Notes under the pieces: generated by a model
What the model was told of the DNA's origin: nothing
Seen by the model: the letters and a program-made list of their open reading frames with translations, nothing else
Databases searched by the model: none
Made by a program: the position numbers and the translations under genes
In this document: piece after piece, positions 1 to 5,062 of the stretch
Layout: each line of letters opens with the position of its first letter
Position numbering within the stretch: position 1 is the first letter of the stretch
Source: Candidatus Heimdallarchaeota archaeon
GTDB taxonomy: Archaea > Asgardarchaeota > Njordarchaeia > Njordarchaeales > JAMOTR01
Assembly (NCBI GenBank): GCA_027068385.1
Contig: JAMOTR010000058.1
Coordinates: 1 to 5,062 of the forward strand
DNA: 5,062 bases
Direction: 5' to 3'

Positions 1-1748
1 CCTACAGATACGTTAACCTTGTATACGTACACGTTATCGGAAGCCGTGATGTTCACTACGACCTCGTCGTTGGGGTTATATCCGGGCCTATCTAGTGAGG
101 CGTTCACTACGGGAGCGGAGTGATCGAGCGCGATGGTCTCTATGAACATATTCCCTCCGGAGACGTATACTAGGTAGTAGGGAGGAATCTCTACCCGCAT
201 GTCGGGATTAGCCTTAAGGTACCGGACGGGTAAGAGGGTGGATCCGTTAAGGGCGATGAATCCGTTTTCGGCCTTCATGAATAGGACTTCCTTATTCTCG
301 GGATGAGCCGTGACGATGTCGTGGAAGTTCTTATCTAAGCCGATCACGTTCTCAGAGACGTTCGCCTTCTTCGTGGCGTCGTATCCGTATAAGTATACGT
401 TGTCGTACTGATCTAGGAGATAGATGCCGTTATCACCGACGGCATATTCCTTCACGCTCACGCTTATGGTTCCCTGTAGTGAGGGCTCGGAGGAAGATCT
501 TCCTAGTATAACGACCGTGGGGGTCCCGAAGACGATGAAGTCGAGGTATCCGTCGCTGTTGAAGTCTCCGGACATAACCTCGTAGAAGTTCTGTATGGTA
601 GTACCGTAAGTTAATACTTGATGTACCACGATCTTGTTCTGAGTCTTGCTATATGCAGCAGTGTACATGCCCGAAGCTGTGAACACCACGATCTCTTCAG
701 TCCCGTTGTTGTTGTAGTCATACTCTCCTATGTGTAGCACGGTCGAGGAGAATCCGTAAGAGGAGTTTGACCGTGTTCCAGAAACGTCGCGCCGGAAGTA
801 CCTGAGGTTCGATCCGTCCCCTACCCGAACTTCCTCGACGTTTACTATATATCCGGCACCAACGTTGAGGTAGCTCCCTATGTTTTCGATCGTGTATATG
901 TAACCTCCGGCCGTATTGGGGCTATAGGAGACCATGTATAACCTCCCTCCGGCCCGTACTAACCGAGCTCTAGCGTCCTCGTTAGTTACCACCTTATCAT
1001 AATCATCTCCTATCTTCGAGGAGCTTATCTCGAAGGACGTAGAGGTCGGATTATAGGAGACGGTAACCACGTACGCGGATCCGGCTAACACGACGAGGTT
1101 TACGTCCCCTTTAACTACCCGCTCGTATGAGGTAGCGGTGAAGTCGTAAGAAGCTATTAGAGATAGGCCGCTGTTATTTAGCGCGACCACGTGTACGCTA
1201 CCGACGTCGTTATCCCTATAGAAGACGTAGGTGAAGTTATTTCCGCATCCTATCTGAGCGTCCGTAATATTGTTCTTAAAGATTATAAGGTCGGAGGAGA
1301 GTACGGGCGTTCCGTCGAGATGATAAGCGTTCACGTAAGCGTTCGTTCCGTCGCTCCGGACGACTATGAAGTCGCTTCCGCTCACGTTACTGTTTAAATC
1401 GTACACCTCTACGGCTAGAGGTCTATAGTTAAACTCTTTAGAGAATAGTTCCGTACCGTCCAAGCGATACGCCTTCACGTACCGGAAGGTTCCATCCGTC
1501 TCTATCGTCCGAACGTCCTTATGACCGTCTTCGTTCACGTCCGCGACCGAAATGTACGTGACGTTACCCGAGGTGGCGACCAAGAACTGGGGGATCGATA
1601 CGTGAGTAGGCGTCGTGAGGGCTTCGGGAACGTAGGAAACGTAGTGACTCGTAGGCGACGAATGAGAAACGTTAACGTTCGGAGGAGTCGGTGTTATGGG
1701 TAAGAGCAGGAGTATAAAGATACTTAAAAATATAAGTTCGCGTTTCAT
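1..1748 (-). CDS. Secreted FG-GAP/VCBS-like beta-propeller surface protein (C-terminus beyond left edge)
   Basis: This is an open frame of 582 codons from an ATG at 1748 with no stop before the left edge. Seen: a Sec-type signal peptide (basic MKRE, then a hydrophobic stretch at residues 5-16, then a Pro/Thr-rich exit LPITPTPP). The exported part is rich in short beta-strand motifs. Asp/Asn loops of the DxNxDGxxD kind lie at residues 70-78 and 395-403, with degenerate versions at 117-126 and 344-352. These are typical calcium-binding loops of FG-GAP/VCBS propeller blades. From about residue 545 an Ig- or cadherin-like beta-sandwich begins (APVVNASLD... then VVVNITASDNVYVYKVNV). Twelve N-X-S/T sequons (N26, 62, 121, 160, 171, 191, 328, 348, 463, 501, 549, 566) and only one Cys (C168) fit an extracellular archaeal glycoprotein. 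Inferred role: cell-surface or S-layer-associated adhesion, or a structural part of the envelope. An attached enzyme domain further downstream cannot be excluded. The export call is firm; the exact function is open. Confidence 0.82.
   Translation of the reverse strand, partial: MKRELIFLSIFILLLLPITPTPPNVNVSHSSPTSHYVSYVPEALTTPTHVSIPQFLVATSGNVTYISVADVNEDGHKDVRTIETDGTFRYVKAYRLDGTELFSKEFNYRPLAVEVYDLNSNVSGSDFIVVRSDGTNAYVNAYHLDGTPVLSSDLIIFKNNITDAQIGCGNNFTYVFYRDNDVGSVHVVALNNSGLSLIASYDFTATSYERVVKGDVNLVVLAGSAYVVTVSYNPTSTSFEISSSKIGDDYDKVVTNEDARARLVRAGGRLYMVSYSPNTAGGYIYTIENIGSYLNVGAGYIVNVEEVRVGDGSNLRYFRRDVSGTRSNSSYGFSSTVLHIGEYDYNNNGTEEIVVFTASGMYTAAYSKTQNKIVVHQVLTYGTTIQNFYEVMSGDFNSDGYLDFIVFGTPTVVILGRSSSEPSLQGTISVSVKEYAVGDNGIYLLDQYDNVYLYGYDATKKANVSENVIGLDKNFHDIVTAHPENKEVLFMKAENGFIALNGSTLLPVRYLKANPDMRVEIPPYYLVYVSGGNMFIETIALDHSAPVVNASLDRPGYNPNDEVVVNITASDNVYVYKVNVSV
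1293..1541 (-). repeat. Two adjacent homologous propeller blades in the surface protein
   Basis: Residues 70-103 and 117-152 of the surface protein are recognisable copies offset by about 47-48 residues. Each starts with an Asp/Asn loop (DVNEDGHKD versus DLNSNVSGSD), continues with a strand ending in a (S/T)DGT turn, and ends in YVKAYRLDGTELFS versus YVNAYHLDGTPVLSS. The last segment is also clearly similar at the DNA level. This shows an internal duplication that created tandem blades. Later blades are much more diverged. Confidence 0.65.
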
Positions 1749-1767
1749 GCACCCCTACTCTCGGAGG

Positions 1768-1787
1768 TATTAAAAATATTATAAAAA
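1768..1787 (-). promoter_or_regulatory. TATA-like promoter of the surface protein gene
   Basis: Read on the minus strand, this stretch is TTTTTATAATATTTTTAATA. Two overlapping boxes are possible. TTTATAAT, centred near 1782, would start transcription about 8-10 nt before the ATG. ATTTTTAA, centred near 1773, is the usual 26 bp from the ATG at 1748 and would give a leaderless mRNA. A GGGGTG at 1750-1755 sits only 1 nt from the ATG, too close for an ordinary Shine-Dalgarno, which favours leaderless or very short-leader initiation. Position and composition support a promoter; the exact box is inferred. Confidence 0.5.
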
Positions 1788-1788
1788 T
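1772..1788 (-). terminator. T-run terminator after the aminotransferase
   Basis: On the minus strand, two TTTTT runs (1783-1787 and 1772-1776) begin about 17 nt after the TGA stop of the aminotransferase. Archaeal RNA polymerase terminates at such T-tracts without a hairpin. The same bases overlap the promoter of the next gene, so the two functions share one short spacer. Inferred from position and composition only. Confidence 0.4.
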
Positions 1789-1804
1789 GAGGCTTTACTA
1801 TCGG

Positions 1805-3091
1805 TCACTTTAGGTGTTCCTGTAGTAGCTTTCCGAGCTTAATGATACCCTCGTATATCGTATCGGGATCTAGGAAGGAGTATCCGAGACGTATGGTGTT
1901 CTTCTTAGGCTTCAACGGCTTTAAGGAGTCGCTCTCGGGGTCGTACATGTATCCGTTAACGGGCGGATAGAAGGCCTGTCCGGGAACGAAGGCGATGTCG
2001 TTGGGTATGGCGACGTTATAGTTAAACCGCCTCGCGTCGAAGTCCTTCTTCTCGCTCTCCCGCCGTATGAAGAACCCTCCGGTAGGATCGGTACGCTCTC
2101 CGGGCGGGAAGCTCTCGTCCATACCTTTAGCCATAGCCTCATAGCGCTTGCGATACTCCTCGACGACCTTTCCGATTACGCGCTCGAAGTACTTCGTGTA
2201 GTATTCTACGAGGAAGCGCTGGATGAGGACGGGGGTACATAGGTCCATGTATCCCTTGATCGTGAGGAACGCGTGCTGTAATTTCTCGGGGAGTATTACG
2301 TAACCTACGCGTAAGGCGGCGGCCTCCTTACTAGTCGTCCTAGCGTAGATCACGTACTCGTTATCCTTATCGAGGCTCTTTATCGGGTTGATCTTCTCAC
2401 CGCGGAACTGTATCTCACGATAAGCGGCGTCCTCATACAAGTATATACCATGCTTCACGACGATATCGAAGAGAGCCTGACGCCTCTCCCGCGGAAGAGT
2501 CGTTCCCTTAGGGTTATCGCTATCCGCTACGACGTATACGAGCTTGGGCTTTACCCCCCGCTCGCGCTTCACGGCCTCTATGGCCTTGTCTACGTACTCC
2601 GGAATGATTCCGTTGAGGTCCGTAGGTACGGTTACCACGCGCGCCCCTAGTTTCACGGCAGGGTTTACGAACGCTAGATATACGGGGGCCGAAGTGACGA
2701 TCACGTCTCCCGGATCGATTAGCGAGTCTAGTATTCCGTATATCGCCTGCTGGGATCCGGTCGTGATGAATACGTTCTTCCGGCCCTCCTGGGGATCGAG
2801 AGGTATGTTATCGCGGCGCCTCATGAAGTCGGCTAGTACCTTGCGTAGCTCCGATATACCTTCAGAGGGGCCGTAAGAGAATAGATCCTTCACCTCGGGC
2901 TCCTTATCTTCTAGTAACTTGTCGTATATCTCTAGTGCGATGTCCGTTAATATATGAGAGAAGGCCTCGTAGGGGAAGACGCTGGGCTTTCCTCCCGCGA
3001 AGTAGTACTTAACTCTATATCTTAATAGGGCGCGTATCTCGGACTCCGGTATCTCCTCAGTCCGTTTAGCGAGTTTTACGTCTACGGGCAT
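1805..3091 (-). CDS. PLP-dependent class I/II aminotransferase (archaeal AroAT / 2-aminoadipate aminotransferase type)
   Basis: This complete protein of 428 residues has fold type I aminotransferase signatures in order: FSYGPSEGISELR (71-83), TTGSQQA (110-116), APVY with Y138 stacking near the cofactor, the NPxG element as DSDNPKGTTLP (190-200), EDAAY with D221 and Y224 contacting the pyridine ring, the Schiff-base lysine K255 in TTSKE, phosphate-binding R261 in ALRVGYV, GGFF (338-341), VPGQAFYP (369-376), and the substrate-carboxylate arginine R401 in NTIRLGYSF. The layout matches the Aro8/LysN group (PF00155, COG1167), cytosolic enzymes that move an amino group between glutamate/2-oxoglutarate and aromatic, branched-chain or 2-aminoadipate-type substrates. 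The substrate cannot be read from sequence; lysine-biosynthesis LysN and a general aromatic or branched-chain aminotransferase are both possible. The ATG at 3091 fits the leaderless promoter upstream. No lysine or aromatic pathway gene lies next to it here. Confidence 0.93.
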   Translation of the reverse strand: MPVDVKLAKRTEEIPESEIRALLRYRVKYYFAGGKPSVFPYEAFSHILTDIALEIYDKLLEDKEPEVKDLFSYGPSEGISELRKVLADFMRRRDNIPLDPQEGRKNVFITTGSQQAIYGILDSLIDPGDVIVTSAPVYLAFVNPAVKLGARVVTVPTDLNGIIPEYVDKAIEAVKRERGVKPKLVYVVADSDNPKGTTLPRERRQALFDIVVKHGIYLYEDAAYREIQFRGEKINPIKSLDKDNEYVIYARTTSKEAAALRVGYVILPEKLQHAFLTIKGYMDLCTPVLIQRFLVEYYTKYFERVIGKVVEEYRKRYEAMAKGMDESFPPGERTDPTGGFFIRRESEKKDFDARRFNYNVAIPNDIAFVPGQAFYPPVNGYMYDPESDSLKPLKPKKNTIRLGYSFLDPDTIYEGIIKLGKLLQEHLK

Positions 3092-3110
3092 GAATCTCCA
3101 TTCATCGGAG

Positions 3111-3127
3111 ATAATAACGGTTTTTCT
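3111..3127 (-). promoter_or_regulatory. BRE/TATA-like promoter of the aminotransferase gene
   Basis: On the minus strand the sequence reads AGAAAAACCGTTATTAT. The A-rich part resembles a TFB recognition element and TTATTAT (3111-3117) a TATA box. Its centre lies about 23-26 bp from the ATG at 3091, so transcription would begin at or very near the start codon. A GGAG four bases before the ATG could act as a weak Shine-Dalgarno if a short leader exists. Confidence 0.5.
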
Positions 3128-3136
3128 AGGGGTTTC

Positions 3137-3145
3137 TTATATAAT
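3137..3145 (+). promoter_or_regulatory. TATA box of the HdrB-like gene
   Basis: TTATATAAT is a near-ideal archaeal TATA box, centred near 3141. It lies 26 bp upstream of the ATG at 3167, which places the predicted transcription start on that ATG (leaderless). This is the main reason for choosing ATG 3167 over the in-frame TTG at 3158. Confidence 0.65.
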
Positions 3146-3166
3146 GTTCGGTAACGTTTGAACGGA

Positions 3167-3841
3167 ATGAGGTCGCTTCTTATAGGCACCACGATGTTAG
3201 AAGAATTGGGCGTTAAAGAGTACGCGAGGGTAATAGAATCGGTATTGGAGTCGCTCGGTGTCGAGGTAACCCTTCCGGATTTAAGCGTCGAGCGTAAGGC
3301 CCTCCTATTGTATTCCATAGGATCCCGCTTTATGGCCTCTGAGGGTTTATCGGTGATAGCTAAGCAGGCGCTAGATGTAGATTTAGTATTATACGTATCA
3401 CCGTGCGTGCGCTATGCATTTAAAGAGCTTCGCTTCATGACCCCGACGCCCGAAATGACCGTACACGAGTTCGTTCTCCCTAAGGTTCGTATAAAGAAAA
3501 GAGGTAAGGCGCTTCTCGCGTGCCACCGGAAGCTCGTACGGCCTGAGATCGTAAACGTCCTTAGAGAATATGGTCTCGAGCCGGAAGAGGATTGTGTGTA
3601 TCCGTTCACGAAGATCTCTAATTATAACGAGTACGTAAGGATACGCGCTTACGTAGCGAGAAAATATAAGGGATACGTCCTCACGTGCCCGCTTCAGATA
3701 CCGAGCTTTAAGGAGGAAAACGTCGATTACGTTGAGATATTAAAGCTCGCTTATGATGTCCTGAAAGATCGCGGTGATGACGACCGAGAGGATGAACGCG
3801 ACTATACCGACAAGGAATATATGGAGAGGTTCCCCGTATAG
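3167..3841 (+). CDS. Cysteine-depleted HdrB/CCG-domain-like protein
   Basis: The protein has 224 residues from ATG 3167; an in-frame TTG at 3158 would add three residues but lies upstream of the predicted transcript start. I do not recognise an exact family. The architecture follows HdrB (heterodisulfide reductase B, also the SdhE type), a tandem CCG-domain protein that holds unusual iron-sulfur clusters. Residues 1-88 mimic the first half: a Gly-containing N-terminal strand, a helix, LESLGVEV, a helix, then DLVLYVSPC80 and FKEL. Residues 113-200 mimic the second: ALLAC119HRKLVRPE (compare HdrB GCHLLRP), LEPEEDC143, then YVLTC174PLQIPSF (compare CPxCxxQF) and a closing helix. Only C80, C119, C143 and C174 remain of about ten expected cysteines, with one left at each CC or CxxC position that is still recognisable. 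The protein is therefore either a non-catalytic scaffold or binds a different metal centre. The last 24 residues are highly charged and arise from the overlap with the opposite gene. No HdrA or HdrC neighbour is visible. Confidence 0.72.
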   Translation: MRSLLIGTTMLEELGVKEYARVIESVLESLGVEVTLPDLSVERKALLLYSIGSRFMASEGLSVIAKQALDVDLVLYVSPCVRYAFKELRFMTPTPEMTVHEFVLPKVRIKKRGKALLACHRKLVRPEIVNVLREYGLEPEEDCVYPFTKISNYNEYVRIRAYVARKYKGYVLTCPLQIPSFKEENVDYVEILKLAYDVLKDRGDDDREDERDYTDKEYMERFPV

Positions 3842-4558
3842 CGTTATTATCGAAAGACCGTAGGAGGCCACGGAGAGGGCTAAGAACTCTTGTCTTTTTA
3901 ACCTAATAGCGAACCGTATCGCCTCAGATCCGATAACGGCGGGCCGGATTAGCGCCTTAGCGATCACATAATATCCGCTAGGCATGTTCATAAATACGTA
4001 TAAAGCGACCGCGTATCCGAGTAAGGCTCTAGAGATGAAGAACGCTGGTATCGTCGCGGCGATCGAAAGGAGGAGAAAGTAGTTCATTAATATAATAGAG
4101 GGGATCAAGAAGTACTCGTTCTGGAGGCATAGATAGGCGAGGGCGAGTATTACGGGCGCCCCAGAAAGTAGAGCATGGGATAGAGCCTCTAGTGATGTCT
4201 TATCCTTCGATATGAATGGGCGTATGGCTAGCGAAGAAACGCTCACGGTGGCCGGTACGTACCGTATAAATAGTCCTAGATAGGACACGAACAACGCGTA
4301 TACGAGCGAAGAGGAACGCTTTGGGAACCCGTAATAAAACAAGAGGAACACGGAGGCGAGCATGATGATTCCCCAAAAGTACCCCTCCGCCCTCACGTCC
4401 GTCCCCAAGACGAACCGTAGATAGGAGATGTACAAGGAGCGAAACACGCTTAAGAAGCCGACGTTGAGGAACGCCTCCTTGGGCTCCCTAGATAGAGCTA
4501 CCGCGGGTATCAAATAGATGGGCTCCGTTACGATCATCCTAATAAGGCGAATAATCAC
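3740..4558 (-). CDS. Polytopic membrane protein, unknown function
   Basis: The protein has 272 residues from GTG 4558, which directly follows an in-frame TAA; ATG 4537 (residue 8) is the alternative start. I do not recognise the family. Hydrophobic segments that probably span the membrane lie at about 60-78, 84-102, 131-146, 150-176, 179-200, 224-240 and 246-265, and residues 8-21 form a further hydrophobic N-terminal stretch. Basic loops (PKRSS at 79-83; RLKRQEF at 219-225) are likely cytoplasmic. No transporter, peptidase or glycosyltransferase motif is visible. The last helix lies inside a 102 bp tail-to-tail overlap with the HdrB-like gene. The 5' end is 17 bp from the divergent Rrp4-like gene. 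The hydrophobic periodicity over the whole length, the normal codon pattern and the length make it a convincing gene despite the unknown role; integral membrane placement is an inference from composition. Confidence 0.8.
   Translation of the reverse strand: MIIRLIRMIVTEPIYLIPAVALSREPKEAFLNVGFLSVFRSLYISYLRFVLGTDVRAEGYFWGIIMLASVFLLFYYGFPKRSSSLVYALFVSYLGLFIRYVPATVSVSSLAIRPFISKDKTSLEALSHALLSGAPVILALAYLCLQNEYFLIPSIILMNYFLLLSIAATIPAFFISRALLGYAVALYVFMNMPSGYYVIAKALIRPAVIGSEAIRFAIRLKRQEFLALSVASYGLSIITLYGEPLHIFLVGIVAFILSVVITAIFQDIISEL
3894..3900 (+). terminator. Possible T-run terminator of the HdrB-like gene
   Basis: CTTTTTA occurs 52 nt after the TAG stop of the plus-strand gene, inside the opposite membrane-protein gene. 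It is the first T-run of five downstream, and archaeal transcription often ends at such tracts. Evidence is position only. Confidence 0.25.
4550..4555 (+). promoter_or_regulatory. Weak TATA-like box for the Rrp4-like gene
   Basis: AATAAT is centred about 24 bp before ATG 4576, suitable for a leaderless or near-leaderless start. It lies inside the first codons of the divergent membrane protein if that starts at GTG 4558. An alternative or additional signal is AGGAAGGG at 4561-4568, a poor Shine-Dalgarno 7 nt before the ATG. Confidence 0.3.
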
Positions 4559-4575
4559 TTAGGAAGGGTTACTAG

Positions 4576-5062
4576 ATGGGAAATTTGACGACGAAGATCG
4601 TTTATCCGGGGCTGCATCTTAAGACCTTCGTAGAGAGTCCATCGTTAGGGATGGGTGCGTACCTTATGAGAAAAAACGGAGAACGGGAACTTCGCTCCGC
4701 GGTGGTGGGATTATACAAGGTAAATACGGATAGGGTCACGCCCAGGCGCGGCCCGTATATGCCGAGGCTTTATGACGACGTCGTCGGCATCATCGTATCC
4801 GAAGAACCCACGTATCTTCGCGTAGACATAAGGGCCCCTTATTACGCTCACTTGAGACCCTCAGAGGATGAACGTTATGAAATAGGGACCGTGATATGGG
4901 CGAAGATCATACAAGGGGACCTAAAGCGCAATCCTGTACTTCTAGCGAAGAAGACGCGCGAGGATGAGGAATACGGAATCTTAGAGGAGGGTATACTCGT
5001 AGAATTTTCACCCAATAGAATCGGAGCCGTATTAGGGCCTAAAATGTCTTATCTAAAGAAGA
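4576..5062 (+). CDS. rrp4: Exosome RNA-binding cap subunit Rrp4-like (C-terminus beyond right edge)
   Basis: The first 162 residues are present; the family is usually about 225-250 long, so roughly a third is missing. Rrp4 forms the trimeric cap on the archaeal Rrp41-Rrp42 exosome ring and guides RNA into the 3'-5' exonuclease and tailing chamber in the cytoplasm. Seen: an N-terminal domain (IVYPG at 8-12, GMGAYL at 25-30, SAVVGLYKV at 41-49), an S1 domain from about 63 (MPRLYDDVVGIIV, then VDIRAPYYAHL at 83-93), and the start of a KH domain (GILEEGILVEFSPNRIG at 134-150, AVLGPKMSYLKK). VDIxAPYxAxL and the closing G(x)nVLGxKMSxL are typical of Rrp4 rather than Csl4, which has a zinc ribbon instead of KH. 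The S1 domain lacks much of the usual loop after its Leu, and the KH loop is shortened and lacks the second Gly. An in-frame TAG directly precedes ATG 4576, so no earlier start exists. Proteasome or rrp41/42 genes often lie nearby in archaea but are outside this window. Confidence 0.78.
   Translation, partial: MGNLTTKIVYPGLHLKTFVESPSLGMGAYLMRKNGERELRSAVVGLYKVNTDRVTPRRGPYMPRLYDDVVGIIVSEEPTYLRVDIRAPYYAHLRPSEDERYEIGTVIWAKIIQGDLKRNPVLLAKKTREDEEYGILEEGILVEFSPNRIGAVLGPKMSYLKK
4581..4586 (-). promoter_or_regulatory. Weak TATA-like box for the membrane protein gene
   Basis: AAATTT, read in either direction, is centred about 25 bp upstream of GTG 4558 on the minus strand. That is the distance expected for a leaderless transcript beginning on the GTG. 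It lies inside codons 2-4 of the Rrp4-like gene. The sequence is a poor TATA match, so this is a tentative call based on spacing. Confidence 0.25.

Noticed and set aside
1191..1703. Two short plus-strand open frames antisense to the surface protein gene
   Set aside because: Val/Arg-rich low-information translations that mirror the minus-strand codons; the minus frame has a signal peptide and continuous domain structure.
2544..2876. Plus-strand open frame of 110 codons inside the aminotransferase gene
   Set aside because: It lies wholly antisense to a well-supported PLP enzyme, has a Ser/Thr/Arg/Pro composition typical of an antisense shadow, and has no promoter or recognisable motif.
3158..3166. 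TTG at 3158 as the start of the HdrB-like gene
   Set aside because: The TATA box centre is 26 bp from ATG 3167, so the transcript probably begins at the ATG and would not contain the TTG; the three extra residues add nothing to the domain.
3082..3318. Minus-strand 78-codon frame across the divergent promoter and the start of the HdrB-like gene
   Set aside because: It would cover both TATA boxes, overlaps the aminotransferase start out of frame, and has no coding signature.
3740..3841. Treating one of the two convergent genes as false because they overlap
   Set aside because: Both have strong independent support outside the overlap (HdrB-like motifs on plus, hydrophobic helices on minus), so the overlap is taken as real.
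4576..5062. Csl4 instead of Rrp4
   Set aside because: After the S1 domain the sequence enters a KH-like segment (RIGAVLGPKMSYLKK) and not a zinc ribbon with CxxC pairs, which fits Rrp4.
1..5062. CRISPR arrays, insertion sequences, tRNA genes or defence islands
   Set aside because: I saw no regularly spaced direct repeats, transposase motifs, terminal inverted repeats or tRNA-like T-arm sequences on either strand; the space is almost fully used by the five genes.

Overview
The window looks like a compact genome segment from a thermophilic archaeon, most likely Thermoproteota (crenarchaeal). The evidence is an exosome Rrp4-like gene, an archaeal-type class I/II aminotransferase with crenarchaeal flavour, AT-rich TATA-like boxes placed about 26 bp upstream of start codons (leaderless transcripts), almost no Shine-Dalgarno sequences, and intergenic spaces of only 17 to 75 bp. 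GC content is moderate and the tetranucleotides TACG/CGTA are conspicuously common. I cannot name the genus from sequence alone.

Layout, left to right: (1) 1-1748, minus strand: the N-terminal 582 residues of a large secreted, probably heavily N-glycosylated surface protein with FG-GAP/VCBS-like beta-propeller repeats, followed by the beginning of an Ig-like domain that runs off the left edge. (2) 1749-1804: a 56 bp spacer holding both the T-rich end signal of the upstream gene and the promoter of the surface protein. (3) 1805-3091, minus: a complete PLP-dependent aminotransferase of the archaeal AroAT / 2-aminoadipate aminotransferase (LysN) group. (4) 3092-3166: a divergent double promoter. 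(5) 3167-3841, plus: a 224-residue protein that I interpret as a cysteine-depleted relative of the HdrB/CCG-domain family. (6) 3740-4558, minus: a polytopic membrane protein of unknown function, whose 3' end overlaps the preceding gene tail-to-tail by 102 bp in exact codon register. (7) 4559-4575: a 17 bp divergent gap. (8) 4576-5062, plus: the first 162 residues of an Rrp4-like exosome cap subunit, cut by the right edge.

The genes do not form an obvious single pathway. They mix amino acid metabolism, envelope structure, RNA processing and two orphans, on alternating strands with separate promoters. The parts most worth a second look are the HdrB-like protein that has lost most of its cluster cysteines, and its register-perfect antisense overlap with the membrane protein. 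I found no CRISPR array, mobile element, tRNA or rRNA. There is no gene-free stretch longer than 75 bp.
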